Origin: JADKAV01 sp963704075
Lineage (GTDB): Bacteria > Actinomycetota > Actinomycetes > S36-B12 > UBA10799
NCBI GenBank assembly: GCA_963704075.1
Contig: CAVPGV010000010.1
Location: 62,001-126,000 of the forward strand
Direction of reading: 5' to 3'
DNA: 64,000 nt
The notes beneath the pieces are model-generated. The model had not been told where the DNA came from and did no database searches. It saw nothing but the letters and a program-made list of their open reading frames with translations. Every line of letters begins with the position of its first letter. Position 1 is the first letter of the stretch. Positions 1 through 7,434 of the stretch are shown here, one piece after another. Made by a program: the position numbers and the translations under genes.

Positions 1-432
1 ACTGTCGGTCAGCACCGGGCCGAGGAGGCCGGTCACGTAGTGCGTGTCGAACGACCGCAGGTCCGCGTCGACGAACACGATCAGGTCGGCATCGGTCGCG
101 GCCAGGGCCCGCCACATCGCCTCGCCCTTCCCGCGCAGTGGCGGCAGCCCCGGGAAGACCCCGTCCAGCGGCACGACCCGGGCACCGTTGTCCGCGGCCA
201 CCCGGGCGGTCGCATCGGTCGATCCGGAGTCGAGCACCACGAGGTCGTCGACCAGGCAGCCGTACAACTCGTCGTGGATGGTTCTCACGATCTGCCCCAC
301 GGTCTCGGCCTCGTCGAGGGCCGGCAGGATCACCGCGACACTCTGCTGCTTGACCAGCAGGAGGTCCTCGATGCGCCAGTCATCGGCCGTCGAGGTGCGG
401 TTGCGCAGCCAGGTCTCAACGTGTTCGCTCAC
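1..432 (-). CDS. gpgS: Glucosyl-3-phosphoglycerate synthase, N-terminal part (cut by window edge)
   Basis: The first 144 residues are present; the rest lies left of the window. The protein is a GT-A fold glycosyltransferase that moves glucose from a nucleotide sugar to 3-phosphoglycerate, the first step of glucosylglycerate and, in mycobacteria, methylglucose lipopolysaccharide synthesis. Visible family marks are the VILPALDEAETV start of the fold, LVVLDSGSTDAT, a GKGEAMWR stretch and the metal-binding VFVDADL (DxD type). I chose the GTG at 432 because the ORF opens there, just downstream of the divergent riboswitch region. The match to mycobacterial GpgS is from memory of its motifs; the family call is solid, the exact acceptor less so. 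Confidence 0.85.
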   Translation of the reverse strand, partial: MSEHVETWLRNRTSTADDWRIEDLLLVKQQSVAVILPALDEAETVGQIVRTIHDELYGCLVDDLVVLDSGSTDATARVAADNGARVVPLDGVFPGLPPLRGKGEAMWRALAATDADLIVFVDADLRSFDTHYVTGLLGPVLTDS

Positions 433-489
433 ATGCCCCCCAGGACACCTCGGTTACAGTCGGGTGCGACCAGCGTGTCACAATTCCAT

Positions 490-594
490 AGACCTCATCC
501 AGAGGGGCAGAGGGACCGGCCCGACGAAGCCCCGGCAACCTACCGCGACACGGCGGGAACGGTGCCAACTCCGGCCGCGTCAGCGGGAAGATGT
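490..594 (+). promoter_or_regulatory. SAM-I (S-box) riboswitch leader of the threonine synthase gene
   Basis: The leader contains the S-box core almost letter for letter: AGAGGGGCAGAGGGACCGG, then CCGACGAAGCCCCGGCAACC, and after a variable hairpin GGTGCCAACTCC. These are the P2/J and P3 segments that bind S-adenosylmethionine in SAM-I riboswitches. It ends about 12 nt before the threonine synthase ATG, so ligand binding could hide the ribosome site (AAGGA) or trigger termination; no separate intrinsic terminator is evident. The architecture is not SAM-IV, which has different peripheral sequence. Confidence 0.85.
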
Positions 595-605
595 GAAGGA
601 TTGCC

Positions 606-1841
606 ATGACGATCGACCTCGGTAACGCAGTCGGACTCACCTGTCGGGAGTGTTCGGCGACCTACGACCTCGGCGCCGCCTACGCCTGTGTCGAATGCTT
701 CGGGCCGCTGGAGGTCGCCTACGATTTCGGCACCATCACGCGGGCAGACATCGAACAGGGCCCGAGTTCCCTGTGGCGCTACCGCGCACTGCTCCCGGTG
801 CGTCCCACCGCCGCCGACGAACCCAACCTCGCCCCCGGCTGGACCCGACTGCACAAGGCCGACAACCTGGCGGCCGAACTCGGTATGCGCAGCCTGTGGG
901 TCAAGGACGACTCGGGCAACCCCACGCACTCGTTCAAGGACAGAGTGGTGGCAGTGGCGCAGTCCGCCGCGCGGGCGCTCGGCCTGACCACGCTGGCGTG
1001 CGCCTCGACGGGTAACCTCGCCCACGCTGTGGCCGCCGCCGCGGCCCGAGGGGGTCAGGACTCGGTGGTCGTCATCCCCCACGACCTGGAGGCCGGCAAG
1101 ACCATCACCACCGCGACCTACGGCGGAATCCTGTTGGCCGTGGAGGGCAACTACGACGACGTCAACCGGTTGTGCTCGGAGATCATCGGCGAGGACTTCT
1201 CGCAGACGTGGGGATTCGTGAACGTCAACATCCGGCCGTACTACGCCGAGGGCTCCAAGTCGGTGGGCTACGAGATCGCCGAGCAACTCGGATGGCGCAC
1301 CCCTGCGCAGGTCGTGGCTCCGGTCGCCTCCGGGTCCCTGCTGACCAAGGTTGACAAGGCCTGGCGCGAGATGGCCGATCTCGGCTTGATCGAACAGTCC
1401 GAGTACACCGTCTTCGGCGCCCAGGCCACGGGCTGCTCACCGGTCGCGCAGGCCTTCGACGCCGGCTGGGACGTCGTGAAGCCGGTCAAGCCGGACACGA
1501 TCGCGAAGTCGCTGGCGATCGGCAACCCGGCCGACGGTCCGTACGCCCTGGACGTGGTCCGGCGCACCGGGGGATCCATCGGTGCGGTCAGCGACGACGA
1601 CGTCGTCGACGGCATCCGGCTCCTGGCCCGCACGGAGGGCATCTTCGCGGAGACCGCCGGCGGCGTGGTGGTCGCCAACCTGCGCCAGATGATCAAGGAC
1701 GGGGCGCTTGATCCGGAGGCCGAGACCGTCATCCTGAACACTGGGGATGGACTCAAGACCCTGGACGCGGTCATGGGCTTCGCGAGACCCACGGCCACCA
1801 TCCGGCCCGACGTCGACGAGGTCCGGGCGGCCATTTCCTGA
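606..1841 (+). CDS. thrC: Threonine synthase
   Basis: PLP enzyme converting O-phosphohomoserine to threonine in the cytosol. 411 aa. The N-terminus carries a zinc-ribbon-like CxxC...CxxC (C13, C16, C28, C31), typical of the longer actinobacterial/archaeal threonine synthase type. The PLP lysine is K111 in NPTHSFKDRVV, and a STGN phosphate-binding turn follows (CASTGNLAHA). The C-terminal LNTGDGLKTLDAV is also a family mark. The gene stands alone behind a SAM-I riboswitch, so it is expected to fall when SAM is high. The start is the ATG 8 nt after AAGGA. A related cystathionine-type enzyme is possible but the motifs favour ThrC. Confidence 0.9.
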   Translation: MTIDLGNAVGLTCRECSATYDLGAAYACVECFGPLEVAYDFGTITRADIEQGPSSLWRYRALLPVRPTAADEPNLAPGWTRLHKADNLAAELGMRSLWVKDDSGNPTHSFKDRVVAVAQSAARALGLTTLACASTGNLAHAVAAAAARGGQDSVVVIPHDLEAGKTITTATYGGILLAVEGNYDDVNRLCSEIIGEDFSQTWGFVNVNIRPYYAEGSKSVGYEIAEQLGWRTPAQVVAPVASGSLLTKVDKAWREMADLGLIEQSEYTVFGAQATGCSPVAQAFDAGWDVVKPVKPDTIAKSLAIGNPADGPYALDVVRRTGGSIGAVSDDDVVDGIRLLARTEGIFAETAGGVVVANLRQMIKDGALDPEAETVILNTGDGLKTLDAVMGFARPTATIRPDVDEVRAAIS

Positions 1842-1870
1842 AGCCCCGTGCGCCTCTTACGGCGGGTCTG

Positions 1871-1901
1871 TGGACAAGCGCGGCCTACACCTGCGTAGAC
1901 T
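1871..1901 (+). promoter_or_regulatory. Candidate promoter of the cold-shock gene
   Basis: TGGACA at 1871-1876 and TAGACT at 1896-1901 are separated by 19 nt and would give a leader of about 70 nt before the csp start. The spacing is slightly long and the call rests only on hexamer similarity. Confidence 0.35.
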
Positions 1902-1977
1902 GGGCATGATCACATCGTGATCCCGAGCGGCCGACGGTCGTACGGAATTCAGAAACACAGCAAGGACAACACAACAC

Positions 1978-2190
1978 ATGAGCAGTGTCAGCGGAACCGT
2001 TAAGTGGTTCAACGCCGAGAAGGGCTACGGCTTCCTCTCCCTGGACGACCAAGAAGGCGATGTCTTCGTGCACTGGAGCGCTATCCAGTCCGACGGCTAC
2101 AAGTCGCTTCAGGAAGGTCAGCGAGTCGAGTTCACCATCGTGCAAGGACCGAAGGGCGCGCAGGCGGACACCGTCGTGCCGTTGTCCTAA
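1978..2190 (+). CDS. csp: Cold-shock domain protein (CspA family)
   Basis: A 70-residue single OB-fold protein that binds single-stranded nucleic acid and acts as an RNA chaperone. RNP1 is KGYGFLSL (residues 15-22) and RNP2 is VFVHWSAI (about 29-36); the opening VSGTVKWFNAEKG is the usual CSD start. Length fits the family. It follows a long leader with a modest AAGGA site and is followed at once by a perfect hairpin. Several actinobacterial paralogues exist, so no letter is assigned. Confidence 0.93.
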   Translation: MSSVSGTVKWFNAEKGYGFLSLDDQEGDVFVHWSAIQSDGYKSLQEGQRVEFTIVQGPKGAQADTVVPLS

Positions 2191-2202
2191 CACGAGACCT
2201 CC

Positions 2203-2238
2203 ACGAAGGCCCGGGTGAGCGATCACCCGGGCCTTCGT
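2203..2238 (+). terminator. Rho-independent-type hairpin after csp
   Basis: Perfect 16-bp stem (ACGAAGGCCCGGGTGA and its complement) with a GCGA loop, starting 12 nt after the csp stop. There is no U-tract, which is common for actinobacterial terminators. Confidence 0.75.
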
Positions 2239-2349
2239 ACGTCGCGAGGCACGTACGGGGTCAGCGGAACGGTTGTGTCGCGCAGACGTGAGCGCGTCCA
2301 ACCGCGCAACACTCGATGAGGCGCGCGTGCCGAGATCGTGTCCGCCCCG

Positions 2350-2362
2350 TATTCTGGAGTAG
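2350..2362 (+). promoter_or_regulatory. Leaderless-type -10 element before the DUF2516 gene
   Basis: TATTCT at 2350-2355 is followed by 6 nt and then GTG at 2362. In a leaderless transcript the first base of mRNA is the start codon, which fits this spacing. No ribosome site lies at a normal distance from this GTG. Confidence 0.5.
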
Positions 2363-2631
2363 TGATCCAAACCGTGACGTGGGCCCTGAACCTCATCTTC
2401 CTCGCCCTTGCGGTATTCGCCCTGGTGGATGTCATCCGACGGCCGCAGGAGGCGTTCCCGGCGGTCGAGCGCCAGTCGAAACTGGCCTGGGGGCTCTTCA
2501 CCGGTATCGCAGCCGCGATCATCTTCTTGTTCGGGGCCATCAATTTCCTCGGCATCGTCGGGGTCATCGTGACCATGTTCTACCTGGTGGATGTCCGTCC
2601 CAAGGTGCGCGAGATCACCGGGAGTCGATGA
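2362..2631 (+). CDS. DUF2516 family small membrane protein
   Basis: Small integral membrane protein of unknown function with two to three hydrophobic segments: WALNLIFLALAVFALVDVI near the N-terminus, GLFTGIAAAIIFLFG and FLGIVGVIVTMFYLVDV. The VDVRPKVREI tail after the last segment is typical of DUF2516. An upstream in-frame GTG at 2338 exists, but GTG 2362 sits 6 nt behind a TATTCT hexamer and is preferred. In mycobacteria I recall a DUF2516 gene beside the hbhA/XRE pair; here that pair lies just downstream on the other strand, which supports the assignment. It overlaps the next gene by ATGA. Confidence 0.75.
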   Translation: MIQTVTWALNLIFLALAVFALVDVIRRPQEAFPAVERQSKLAWGLFTGIAAAIIFLFGAINFLGIVGVIVTMFYLVDVRPKVREITGSR

Positions 2632-3389
2632 ACCGGCCGGTCGGACGGGTCACCCGCGGCACTACCGGCAGCAACCGCCTTCGCCGGGTCGATCGCTGGA
2701 TCACCCACCTCGCCGGCCGTGAGATCCGCTCAGCGGACTCGCCGCTGAGCGTCGATCTCGGATTCGGATCGGCGCCCACCACCACCACCCAGTGGCAGCA
2801 CACCCTGCGAGGCATCAATCCCGCGTCGCAGGTCGTGGGGATCGAGATCGACCGGGACCGGGTGGCTGCTGCGGCCGGGATCATCACCGCCATCCACGGC
2901 GGCTTCGAGATACCCACACGGCGCCGCCCGCTGCTGATCCGCGCGGCAAACGTCCTGCGCCAGTATCCGCTCGACGAAGTCGCGTCCGCGTGGCACCTGA
3001 TGTCGTCGCGACTGGCGGCAGGAGGCTGGCTCATCGACGGCACGTGCGACGAACAGGGCCGGCTCGCCGCGATGGTGAGCATCGACGCGACCGGGCGCCC
3101 CGTCTGGTTCACCGCTTCCGTGCGCCTGGCGGGCCTGCGAACGCCGAGCCAGGTCGCCGCGAGGCTGCCCAAAGCACTCATCCACGACAACGTCGCAGGC
3201 TCCCGCATCCACGAACTGCTCGAGGCGATGGACCGGAACTGGATGGCCGCACCGCGATGGGGCGCTCGGCAGCGCTGGATACACATGGCGCGGACCGTGC
3301 GGGAGCAAGGATGGGCCGTTCGCGATTCCCAGAACCGGTGGCGGCTCGGGGAGCTGACCGTGGCCTGGGGGCAGGTGGCCCCGGCCTGA
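2628..3389 (+). CDS. Class I SAM-dependent methyltransferase-like protein
   Basis: 253 aa. A Rossmann-type SAM site is suggested by VDLGFGSAPTTT (motif I, about residue 40) and VVGIEIDRDRV (motif II). The normal G-x-G is partly altered (GFGSAP). Substrate is unknown. It is translated from an ATGA overlap with the DUF2516 gene, so the two form an operon. The C-terminal half has no motif I recognise. It converges on hbhA, with a shared hairpin between. Confidence 0.65.
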   Translation: MNRPVGRVTRGTTGSNRLRRVDRWITHLAGREIRSADSPLSVDLGFGSAPTTTTQWQHTLRGINPASQVVGIEIDRDRVAAAAGIITAIHGGFEIPTRRRPLLIRAANVLRQYPLDEVASAWHLMSSRLAAGGWLIDGTCDEQGRLAAMVSIDATGRPVWFTASVRLAGLRTPSQVAARLPKALIHDNVAGSRIHELLEAMDRNWMAAPRWGARQRWIHMARTVREQGWAVRDSQNRWRLGELTVAWGQVAPA

Positions 3390-3393
3390 ACAC

Positions 3394-3429
3394 GACGAAG
3401 GACCCCCCGCTGGCGGAAGGCCCTTCGTC
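3394..3429. terminator. Bidirectional hairpin between convergent genes
   Basis: GACGAAGG pairs with CCTTCGTC around a GC-rich loop, lying between the methyltransferase stop (3389) and the hbhA stop (3445). It could serve both directions. Confidence 0.5.
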
Positions 3430-3444
3430 TTGGTGGACGGCTGA

Positions 3445-3999
3445 TTACCGGCCGATGGTCTCACGAACCTTGTCGACAGCGGACTCGGCGCGCTTGCGCA
3501 GGTCCGCAGCGGTGTCCTCAGCGCGCTTGCGCAGGTCGGTGGTGGAGTCCTCGACACGCTTGCGCAGGTCGGAGGTGGAGTCCTCGACCCGCTTGCGCAG
3601 GTCGGAGGTGGAGTCCTCCGCGCGGTCGCGCAGGTCGACGACGATCTCCTCGGCGCGGTCCTGCACCTCGTCGAACTTCGGGAGCTCGAACTTGGGCAGC
3701 TCGATCTTCGACAGGTCGATCTTGGGCAGGTCGAAGGGCAGCTCGAACTTGGGCAGTTCGAACGGCAACATGGCGATGAGACCGTTCTTGGCCTCGGTCG
3801 CCTTCTTCTCGACCGGCTGGGCGGCCGCGGTGGCCTTGGTCACGGCGGGCTTGGCGCTGGTCGTGACCTTCTTGGCGGCGGTCTTGGCCGGAGCCTTCTT
3901 CGCCGGAGCCTTCTTGGCGGTGGTCTTGGCCGGAGCCTTCTTCGCCGGAGCCTTCTTGGCGGTGGTCTTGGCAGTGGTGGTCTTGGCAGTGGTAGCCAT
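3445..3999 (-). CDS. HbhA-like heparin-binding/nucleoid-type lysine-alanine-rich protein
   Basis: 184 aa in three parts. Residues 1 to about 45 are Lys/Ala/Pro/Thr repeats (TAKKAPAKKAPAK), like the basic tail of HbhA or HupB. About 75-105 is an LPKFELP/LPKIDLS repeat. About 110-180 is an amphipathic helix of 11-residue repeats (RAEDSTSDLRK, RVEDSTSDLRK, RVEDSTTDLRK), the apolipoprotein-like coiled coil seen in HbhA. In mycobacterial HbhA the basic region is at the C-terminus; here it is at the N-terminus. The ATG directly follows the TAA of the XRE gene and its AAAGGA site lies in that gene. The XRE-hbhA pairing is the mycobacterial arrangement. Adhesin or DNA/lipid-organising roles are both possible. 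Confidence 0.7.
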   Translation of the reverse strand: MATTAKTTTAKTTAKKAPAKKAPAKTTAKKAPAKKAPAKTAAKKVTTSAKPAVTKATAAAQPVEKKATEAKNGLIAMLPFELPKFELPFDLPKIDLSKIELPKFELPKFDEVQDRAEEIVVDLRDRAEDSTSDLRKRVEDSTSDLRKRVEDSTTDLRKRAEDTAADLRKRAESAVDKVRETIGR

Positions 4000-4440
4000 T
4001 TACTTGTCCTTTCGTTGTTTTGCGGAACGCCGGGTCTCGACGCTGGAATCCGTCCCGGCCTGCCCCTCAAAGGCCGGCCCCGAATCCTCTCCGCGGTGGG
4101 TGGCGTTCTCGGATTGGAACGCCGCGTAGATCTCCAGCAGCGACTGCCGCTGACGCTCGGTCAACGTCACGTCACTTGCCAAAGCCGCCGTCACCGACGG
4201 GTCCCCGAGCCGTGGCTCGAGGATTCCCGCACGGACGTACAGGGACTCGGCGGAGATCTTCAGTGCCTTCGCAATCTGCGCCAGGATTTCCGCGCTCGGC
4301 TTGCGAAGACCCCGTTCGACCTGGCTGAGATACGGGTTGGACACATCCGCGGCCTGCGCGAGCTGCCGCAGCGAAAGCTGTGCGGCGGCGCGCTGTTCGC
4401 GGATGTATTCACCCACACTCGCTATGTCGATCCGAGCCAT
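4000..4440 (-). CDS. XRE-family transcriptional regulator
   Basis: 146 aa. The N-terminal Cro/C1 helix-turn-helix covers about residues 8-65 (EYIREQRAAAQLSLRQLA, recognition region VSNPYLSQVERGLRKPS). The C-terminal part (LTERQRQSLLEIYAAFQ and a charged tail) has no known domain. It is transcribed into hbhA with no gap. A perfect 18-bp palindrome sits 20 bp upstream of the start and is a natural operator for autoregulation. The mycobacterial counterpart next to hbhA is an XRE regulator of the same length class. Confidence 0.88.
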   Translation of the reverse strand: MARIDIASVGEYIREQRAAAQLSLRQLAQAADVSNPYLSQVERGLRKPSAEILAQIAKALKISAESLYVRAGILEPRLGDPSVTAALASDVTLTERQRQSLLEIYAAFQSENATHRGEDSGPAFEGQAGTDSSVETRRSAKQRKDK

Positions 4441-4460
4441 GTCTCCACAGTGACATCGCC

Positions 4461-4490
4461 TGCTTGCAATTGCAAGCAGCGAGCAAGCAG
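4461..4490. promoter_or_regulatory. Palindromic operator upstream of the XRE gene
   Basis: TGCTTGCAATTGCAAGCA (4461-4478) is a perfect 18-bp palindrome, followed by one more half-site GCAAGCAG (4483-4490). Position 20-50 bp before the XRE start fits a promoter-overlapping operator. Binding by this XRE protein is inferred, not shown. Confidence 0.6.
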
Positions 4491-4831
4491 TTTCGCGGTA
4501 ATGCGTCGCAGATCACAATTCGGATGGCGCTGCGCGATTGAGGAGGGATCGGCGGAGCCCGTGTTGCGGCTGCAGCCGCCGGTGAAGATGGTGTCCGCGC
4601 CTCGAATGCCTCGGGATAGCGAAGGCTTGTACGGATCACCGCACAGGTTTCCGGGCCCGAATCCTGGGTCCGCTCACCCTCCTGCACGTCCAAGTTCCTT
4701 CTCGGAGACGATCCGGACAACAACCTCCGCCTCCGAGCGGTCCGCACCTCGCGAACCCGTGCTGGCGCACTCACGCCCTGAACCCCGGCTGCTGTCACCC
4801 GCAGATGCCAACGCAGCGCGTCCGACAGACG
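4491..4831. other. Gene-free stretch between the xre operator and the asparaginase gene
   Basis: About 340 bp with no ORF showing a recognisable protein on either strand, no clear hairpin terminator and no repeat. It holds the upstream side of the XRE promoter and the 3' flank of the asparaginase gene. Confidence 0.5.
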
Positions 4832-5806
4832 TCAGTGGCTCGCGACCCGCAGTCCGTCCAGGACCGCGGAGGGCCGGATCCATCCCACGGGCCGACCGCC
4901 GCCCAGGACCGGTTGCCGCCGGTGTTCGACCGTCACCGGCGTCACGACTCCCAGGGCCCCGAGAGCGGCCGCAGCCACGACCGACCGGGCGCGCTGTGCT
5001 CCGTCCTCGATCTTGACGCCGACTCCGAACCGGCGACCGTCCACGTCGACGACCATCGCCTGCACCGCCTCGGCCCCGTCCTTGGCAACCAGTCCGGGCA
5101 CCCCGCGCATCACGTGGGTGACGTCGCGGTCGGTGCCCCCGACGAACTCCGGATACGCCCGCATCGCCGCCCCGACCCGCACGCCGGCCGGCGTGGAAGG
5201 CATCGCCTGCAAAGCCCGGGCAAGACCCACCAGGGGAAGCCCGTACAGCGGAGCCCCGCAACCGTCGGTGCTGACCGGCTCGGCCGGGGCCCCGGCCAGC
5301 GACGCGATGGTGTCGCGCAGGTACCGCTGCAATGGGTGGTCCGGCAGGAGGTACTCCTCGGGGGTCCAGCCGTTGATCACGCAGGTCCACAGCATCGCTG
5401 CATGCTTGCCCGAGCAGTTCATCACGACCGGGGCCGGATGCGAGCCCGCCGCCAGGAAGGCATCGCGGGCGGCGGCGCCATAGGGCAGGTCCGCCGGGCA
5501 CTGCAGAGCGCTCTCCGTCAGCCCTGCCCGACGCAGGAGTTCGCGCACCCCCTCGATGTGGAAGGGCTCCCCCGAATGGGAGGCAGCCGCCAGGGCCAGG
5601 GATGACCCATCGGTGTCCAGACCCAATTGGACCATTCCGGTGGCCTGCAGCGGCTTGACCGCGGATCGGGGATAGACGACGCGGTCCGGGTCGCCGAGGT
5701 GGGCCACCACTGCAGCGGACTCGTCGACCACGACCACATGCCCCCGGTGTTGAGACTCGACCGTTCCGCTGCGCTCGACCTCGACGAGCACGGGGGCGTC
5801 GGTCAC
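4832..5806 (-). CDS. Rhizobial-type (class 3) L-asparaginase
   Basis: 324 aa of the Asparaginase_II family (Rhizobium etli type, unrelated to E. coli AnsA/AnsB), hydrolysing asparagine to aspartate and ammonia. Visible family residues: S48 and K51 in PRSAVKPLQA, a SHSGE loop at 76-80, C131 and K134 in MNCSGKHAAM, and C183 in TDGCGAP. These correspond to the Ser-Lys pair and the Cys/Lys/Cys zinc site described for the R. etli enzyme. The start GTG overlaps the RsiG stop (GTGA), so the two genes are translationally coupled. Confidence 0.85.
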   Translation of the reverse strand: MTDAPVLVEVERSGTVESQHRGHVVVVDESAAVVAHLGDPDRVVYPRSAVKPLQATGMVQLGLDTDGSSLALAAASHSGEPFHIEGVRELLRRAGLTESALQCPADLPYGAAARDAFLAAGSHPAPVVMNCSGKHAAMLWTCVINGWTPEEYLLPDHPLQRYLRDTIASLAGAPAEPVSTDGCGAPLYGLPLVGLARALQAMPSTPAGVRVGAAMRAYPEFVGGTDRDVTHVMRGVPGLVAKDGAEAVQAMVVDVDGRRFGVGVKIEDGAQRARSVVAAAALGALGVVTPVTVEHRRQPVLGGGRPVGWIRPSAVLDGLRVASH

Positions 5807-6378
5807 GTAGTGCCTTTGAGCGCGCTGTCGGGTTGCGCCTCTCCGCTGCGATACCGTCGTGCGAGCTCTTCAGTCAACTGGCCGTGCACCTCATGGACGC
5901 GGTGGCGCACGTCTGATACATCACGTTCCATGTCGCGCAACTCATCGAGTCGGCCGTCGAGTTGTGCGTCACTCATGGTCGAGTACTCATCCAGACCCGC
6001 CCGCGCGATAAGCCGCTCGACCGAGCGCCGGCCGGCGCCCGGCGACTCGACGACATCCATCCCGACCGGGTGTTTGCCGGGTCCCATCTGGGTCGCCAGC
6101 GACGACACCAGAGCAGCGATGTCCAGGCCCCGGCTCTCATCGCGGCCGTCGCGGCGCATGGCGACTGTGGCCTCCAGGATGTCGATCCGGCCGTGCAACA
6201 TGCGTCGCAAATAGGACAGCCAGGCCTCTTCGTGGTCCACGAGCAGCCTGCGCTCACGCAAGGTTGCCAACGGGATGGTCGTCAAATCGGCCAGGAATCC
6301 GTCGGCCAGGATCCGATCCAAAGCCCGCTTCCCCTGTGCTTTGACCAACGACACGTCCTTACTGTACGACTTGCGCAC
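5803..6378 (-). CDS. rsiG: RsiG/AmfC-family anti-sigma factor (cyclic di-GMP binding)
   Basis: 191 aa, predicted all-helical. In Streptomyces RsiG is an anti-sigma factor that holds the sporulation sigma factor WhiG when loaded with cyclic di-GMP through helices with the signature E(X)3S(X)2R(X)3Q(X)3D. Here the helix EEAWLSYLRRMLHGRIDIL gives E(X)3S(X)2R(X)3H(X)3D, i.e. Gln is His. A second long helix follows (MSDAQLDGRLDELRDMERD, then VRHRVHEVHGQLTEELARRY) without a clear second signature, as in single-motif relatives. It is upstream of and overlaps the asparaginase gene. Assignment is from the motif and overall form. A generic coiled-coil protein is the alternative. Confidence 0.65.
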   Translation of the reverse strand: MRKSYSKDVSLVKAQGKRALDRILADGFLADLTTIPLATLRERRLLVDHEEAWLSYLRRMLHGRIDILEATVAMRRDGRDESRGLDIAALVSSLATQMGPGKHPVGMDVVESPGAGRRSVERLIARAGLDEYSTMSDAQLDGRLDELRDMERDVSDVRHRVHEVHGQLTEELARRYRSGEAQPDSALKGTT

Positions 6379-6407
6379 CTCGGGAAGGGTGGAAGTAGCC
6401 CACTCGG

Positions 6408-7409
6408 ATGAAATCCGTGCCCGGCCCCACGACTGACAAGCCTGCGGCGTTCAACCGGAGGCGGACGACGACCGAAAACACCGGTATGGATGTCGCTGCC
6501 GAACTCCTGGCGCAGGCCGAGCGTGACGCTACCGGTGCGCTCGACATCGCCTCGAGCGACAACCGAGCGCAGATCGTTCTTCGCGACGGGAGGGTGGCCA
6601 CGGTGTCGACTGCCGGCCAAACCCGCCCTGCCCTCGGCATGCGCTTGGTGAGCGGCGGGTGCCTCAGCCTCACCAATCTGGGAGCCGCCCTGAACACCGC
6701 ACGTCAGCACCCGCGCATGCGACTGGGCGACGTTCTGGTGCGAATGGGCCTGATAGAGCGCCACGAGGTCGAGGCGGTGGCCTGGGAGCAGATGAGTGAC
6801 GACGTCGCGGCCATCCTCACATGGCCCGATCCGACCGCCACCTTCACCGCGATCACTCCCGACGCGGCGCCTCCGGCGGGACCCAGCGTGCCGGAACTAC
6901 TCTCGGCGGCCGGGGAACGCCGACTGCGTTGGCAACAGATCGTGCGCGAGATCGGAGGCGCCGACACGGTTCCGCGCCTGGCCGACGATGCGTTGGGGGG
7001 CAAGGATGCGGCGCTGCGACCCACGGACTGGGCAGTGCTGTGCCGAGTCGACGGCCGGCGCAGCCTGCGTGCCATCGCCGAGCAGAGCGGGTTCACGCTC
7101 ATGGAAGCGGCATCGATCCTGCGCGGACTGATGGCGGCCGGCTTCGCCACGGTGCCTGGCATGCATCTGCCGGCGACGAGCACGCGGCCTCCGGTGTGGC
7201 CGAGTCCCGCGACGACAGAGGCCTCCCACCAGTCCTCGCCCCTGCCGCGGACACCTTCGACACCGCCACCGCAGCCGGCCCCGCCACCGCCTCCCACTGC
7301 CCCGGCACAATGGCCGGTCGAGGAGTTCGACGATCCGGCCGACCTGCTGCGGGAGTTGTCCCAGCTCGGCGGTCCAGAGCACACCCCGCGGCGACGCGGG
7401 TCGCACTGA
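6408..7409 (+). CDS. DUF4388 domain protein
   Basis: 333 aa. Residues about 27-180 form a DUF4388 (PatA N-terminal-like) domain: DATGALDIASSDNRAQIVLRDG is the usual start, followed by LGDVLVRMGLIERHEVEAV. About 205-250 (WAVLCRVDGRRSLRAIAEQSGF) resembles the winged-helix segment often found behind it. A proline-rich linker of about 50 residues leads to an acidic C-terminal tail (EFDDPADLLRELSQL). DUF4388 proteins occur with Roadblock/GTPase or response-regulator systems; none is adjacent here. The start may instead be M27 (6486). It is divergent from rsiG with about 30 bp between. Confidence 0.7.
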   Translation: MKSVPGPTTDKPAAFNRRRTTTENTGMDVAAELLAQAERDATGALDIASSDNRAQIVLRDGRVATVSTAGQTRPALGMRLVSGGCLSLTNLGAALNTARQHPRMRLGDVLVRMGLIERHEVEAVAWEQMSDDVAAILTWPDPTATFTAITPDAAPPAGPSVPELLSAAGERRLRWQQIVREIGGADTVPRLADDALGGKDAALRPTDWAVLCRVDGRRSLRAIAEQSGFTLMEAASILRGLMAAGFATVPGMHLPATSTRPPVWPSPATTEASHQSSPLPRTPSTPPPQPAPPPPPTAPAQWPVEEFDDPADLLRELSQLGGPEHTPRRRGSH

Positions 7410-7420
7410 CCGCGGGCCGA

Positions 7421-7434
7421 TAGCCTGCTGCCTA
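7421..7434 (+). promoter_or_regulatory. Leaderless-type -10 element
   Basis: TAGCCT (7421-7426), 7 nt, then the ATG at 7434 of the next gene. No Shine-Dalgarno sequence is visible before this ATG. Confidence 0.5.

Noticed and set aside
490..594. SAM-IV riboswitch
   Set aside because: The core matches SAM-I in order and sequence (AGAGGGGCAGAGGGACCGG start, GGTGCCAACTCC end); the SAM-IV peripheral sequence is not seen.
40..640. Overlapping ORFs on both strands in the first 640 bp
   Set aside because: They are shadows of the gpgS frame and the riboswitch leader; their sequences show biased Arg/Pro/Gly runs and no domain.
4409..5605. Long ORFs on the plus strand and in other minus frames around 4.4-5.6 kb
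   Set aside because: They cover the asparaginase and XRE genes out of frame and show no recognisable domain.
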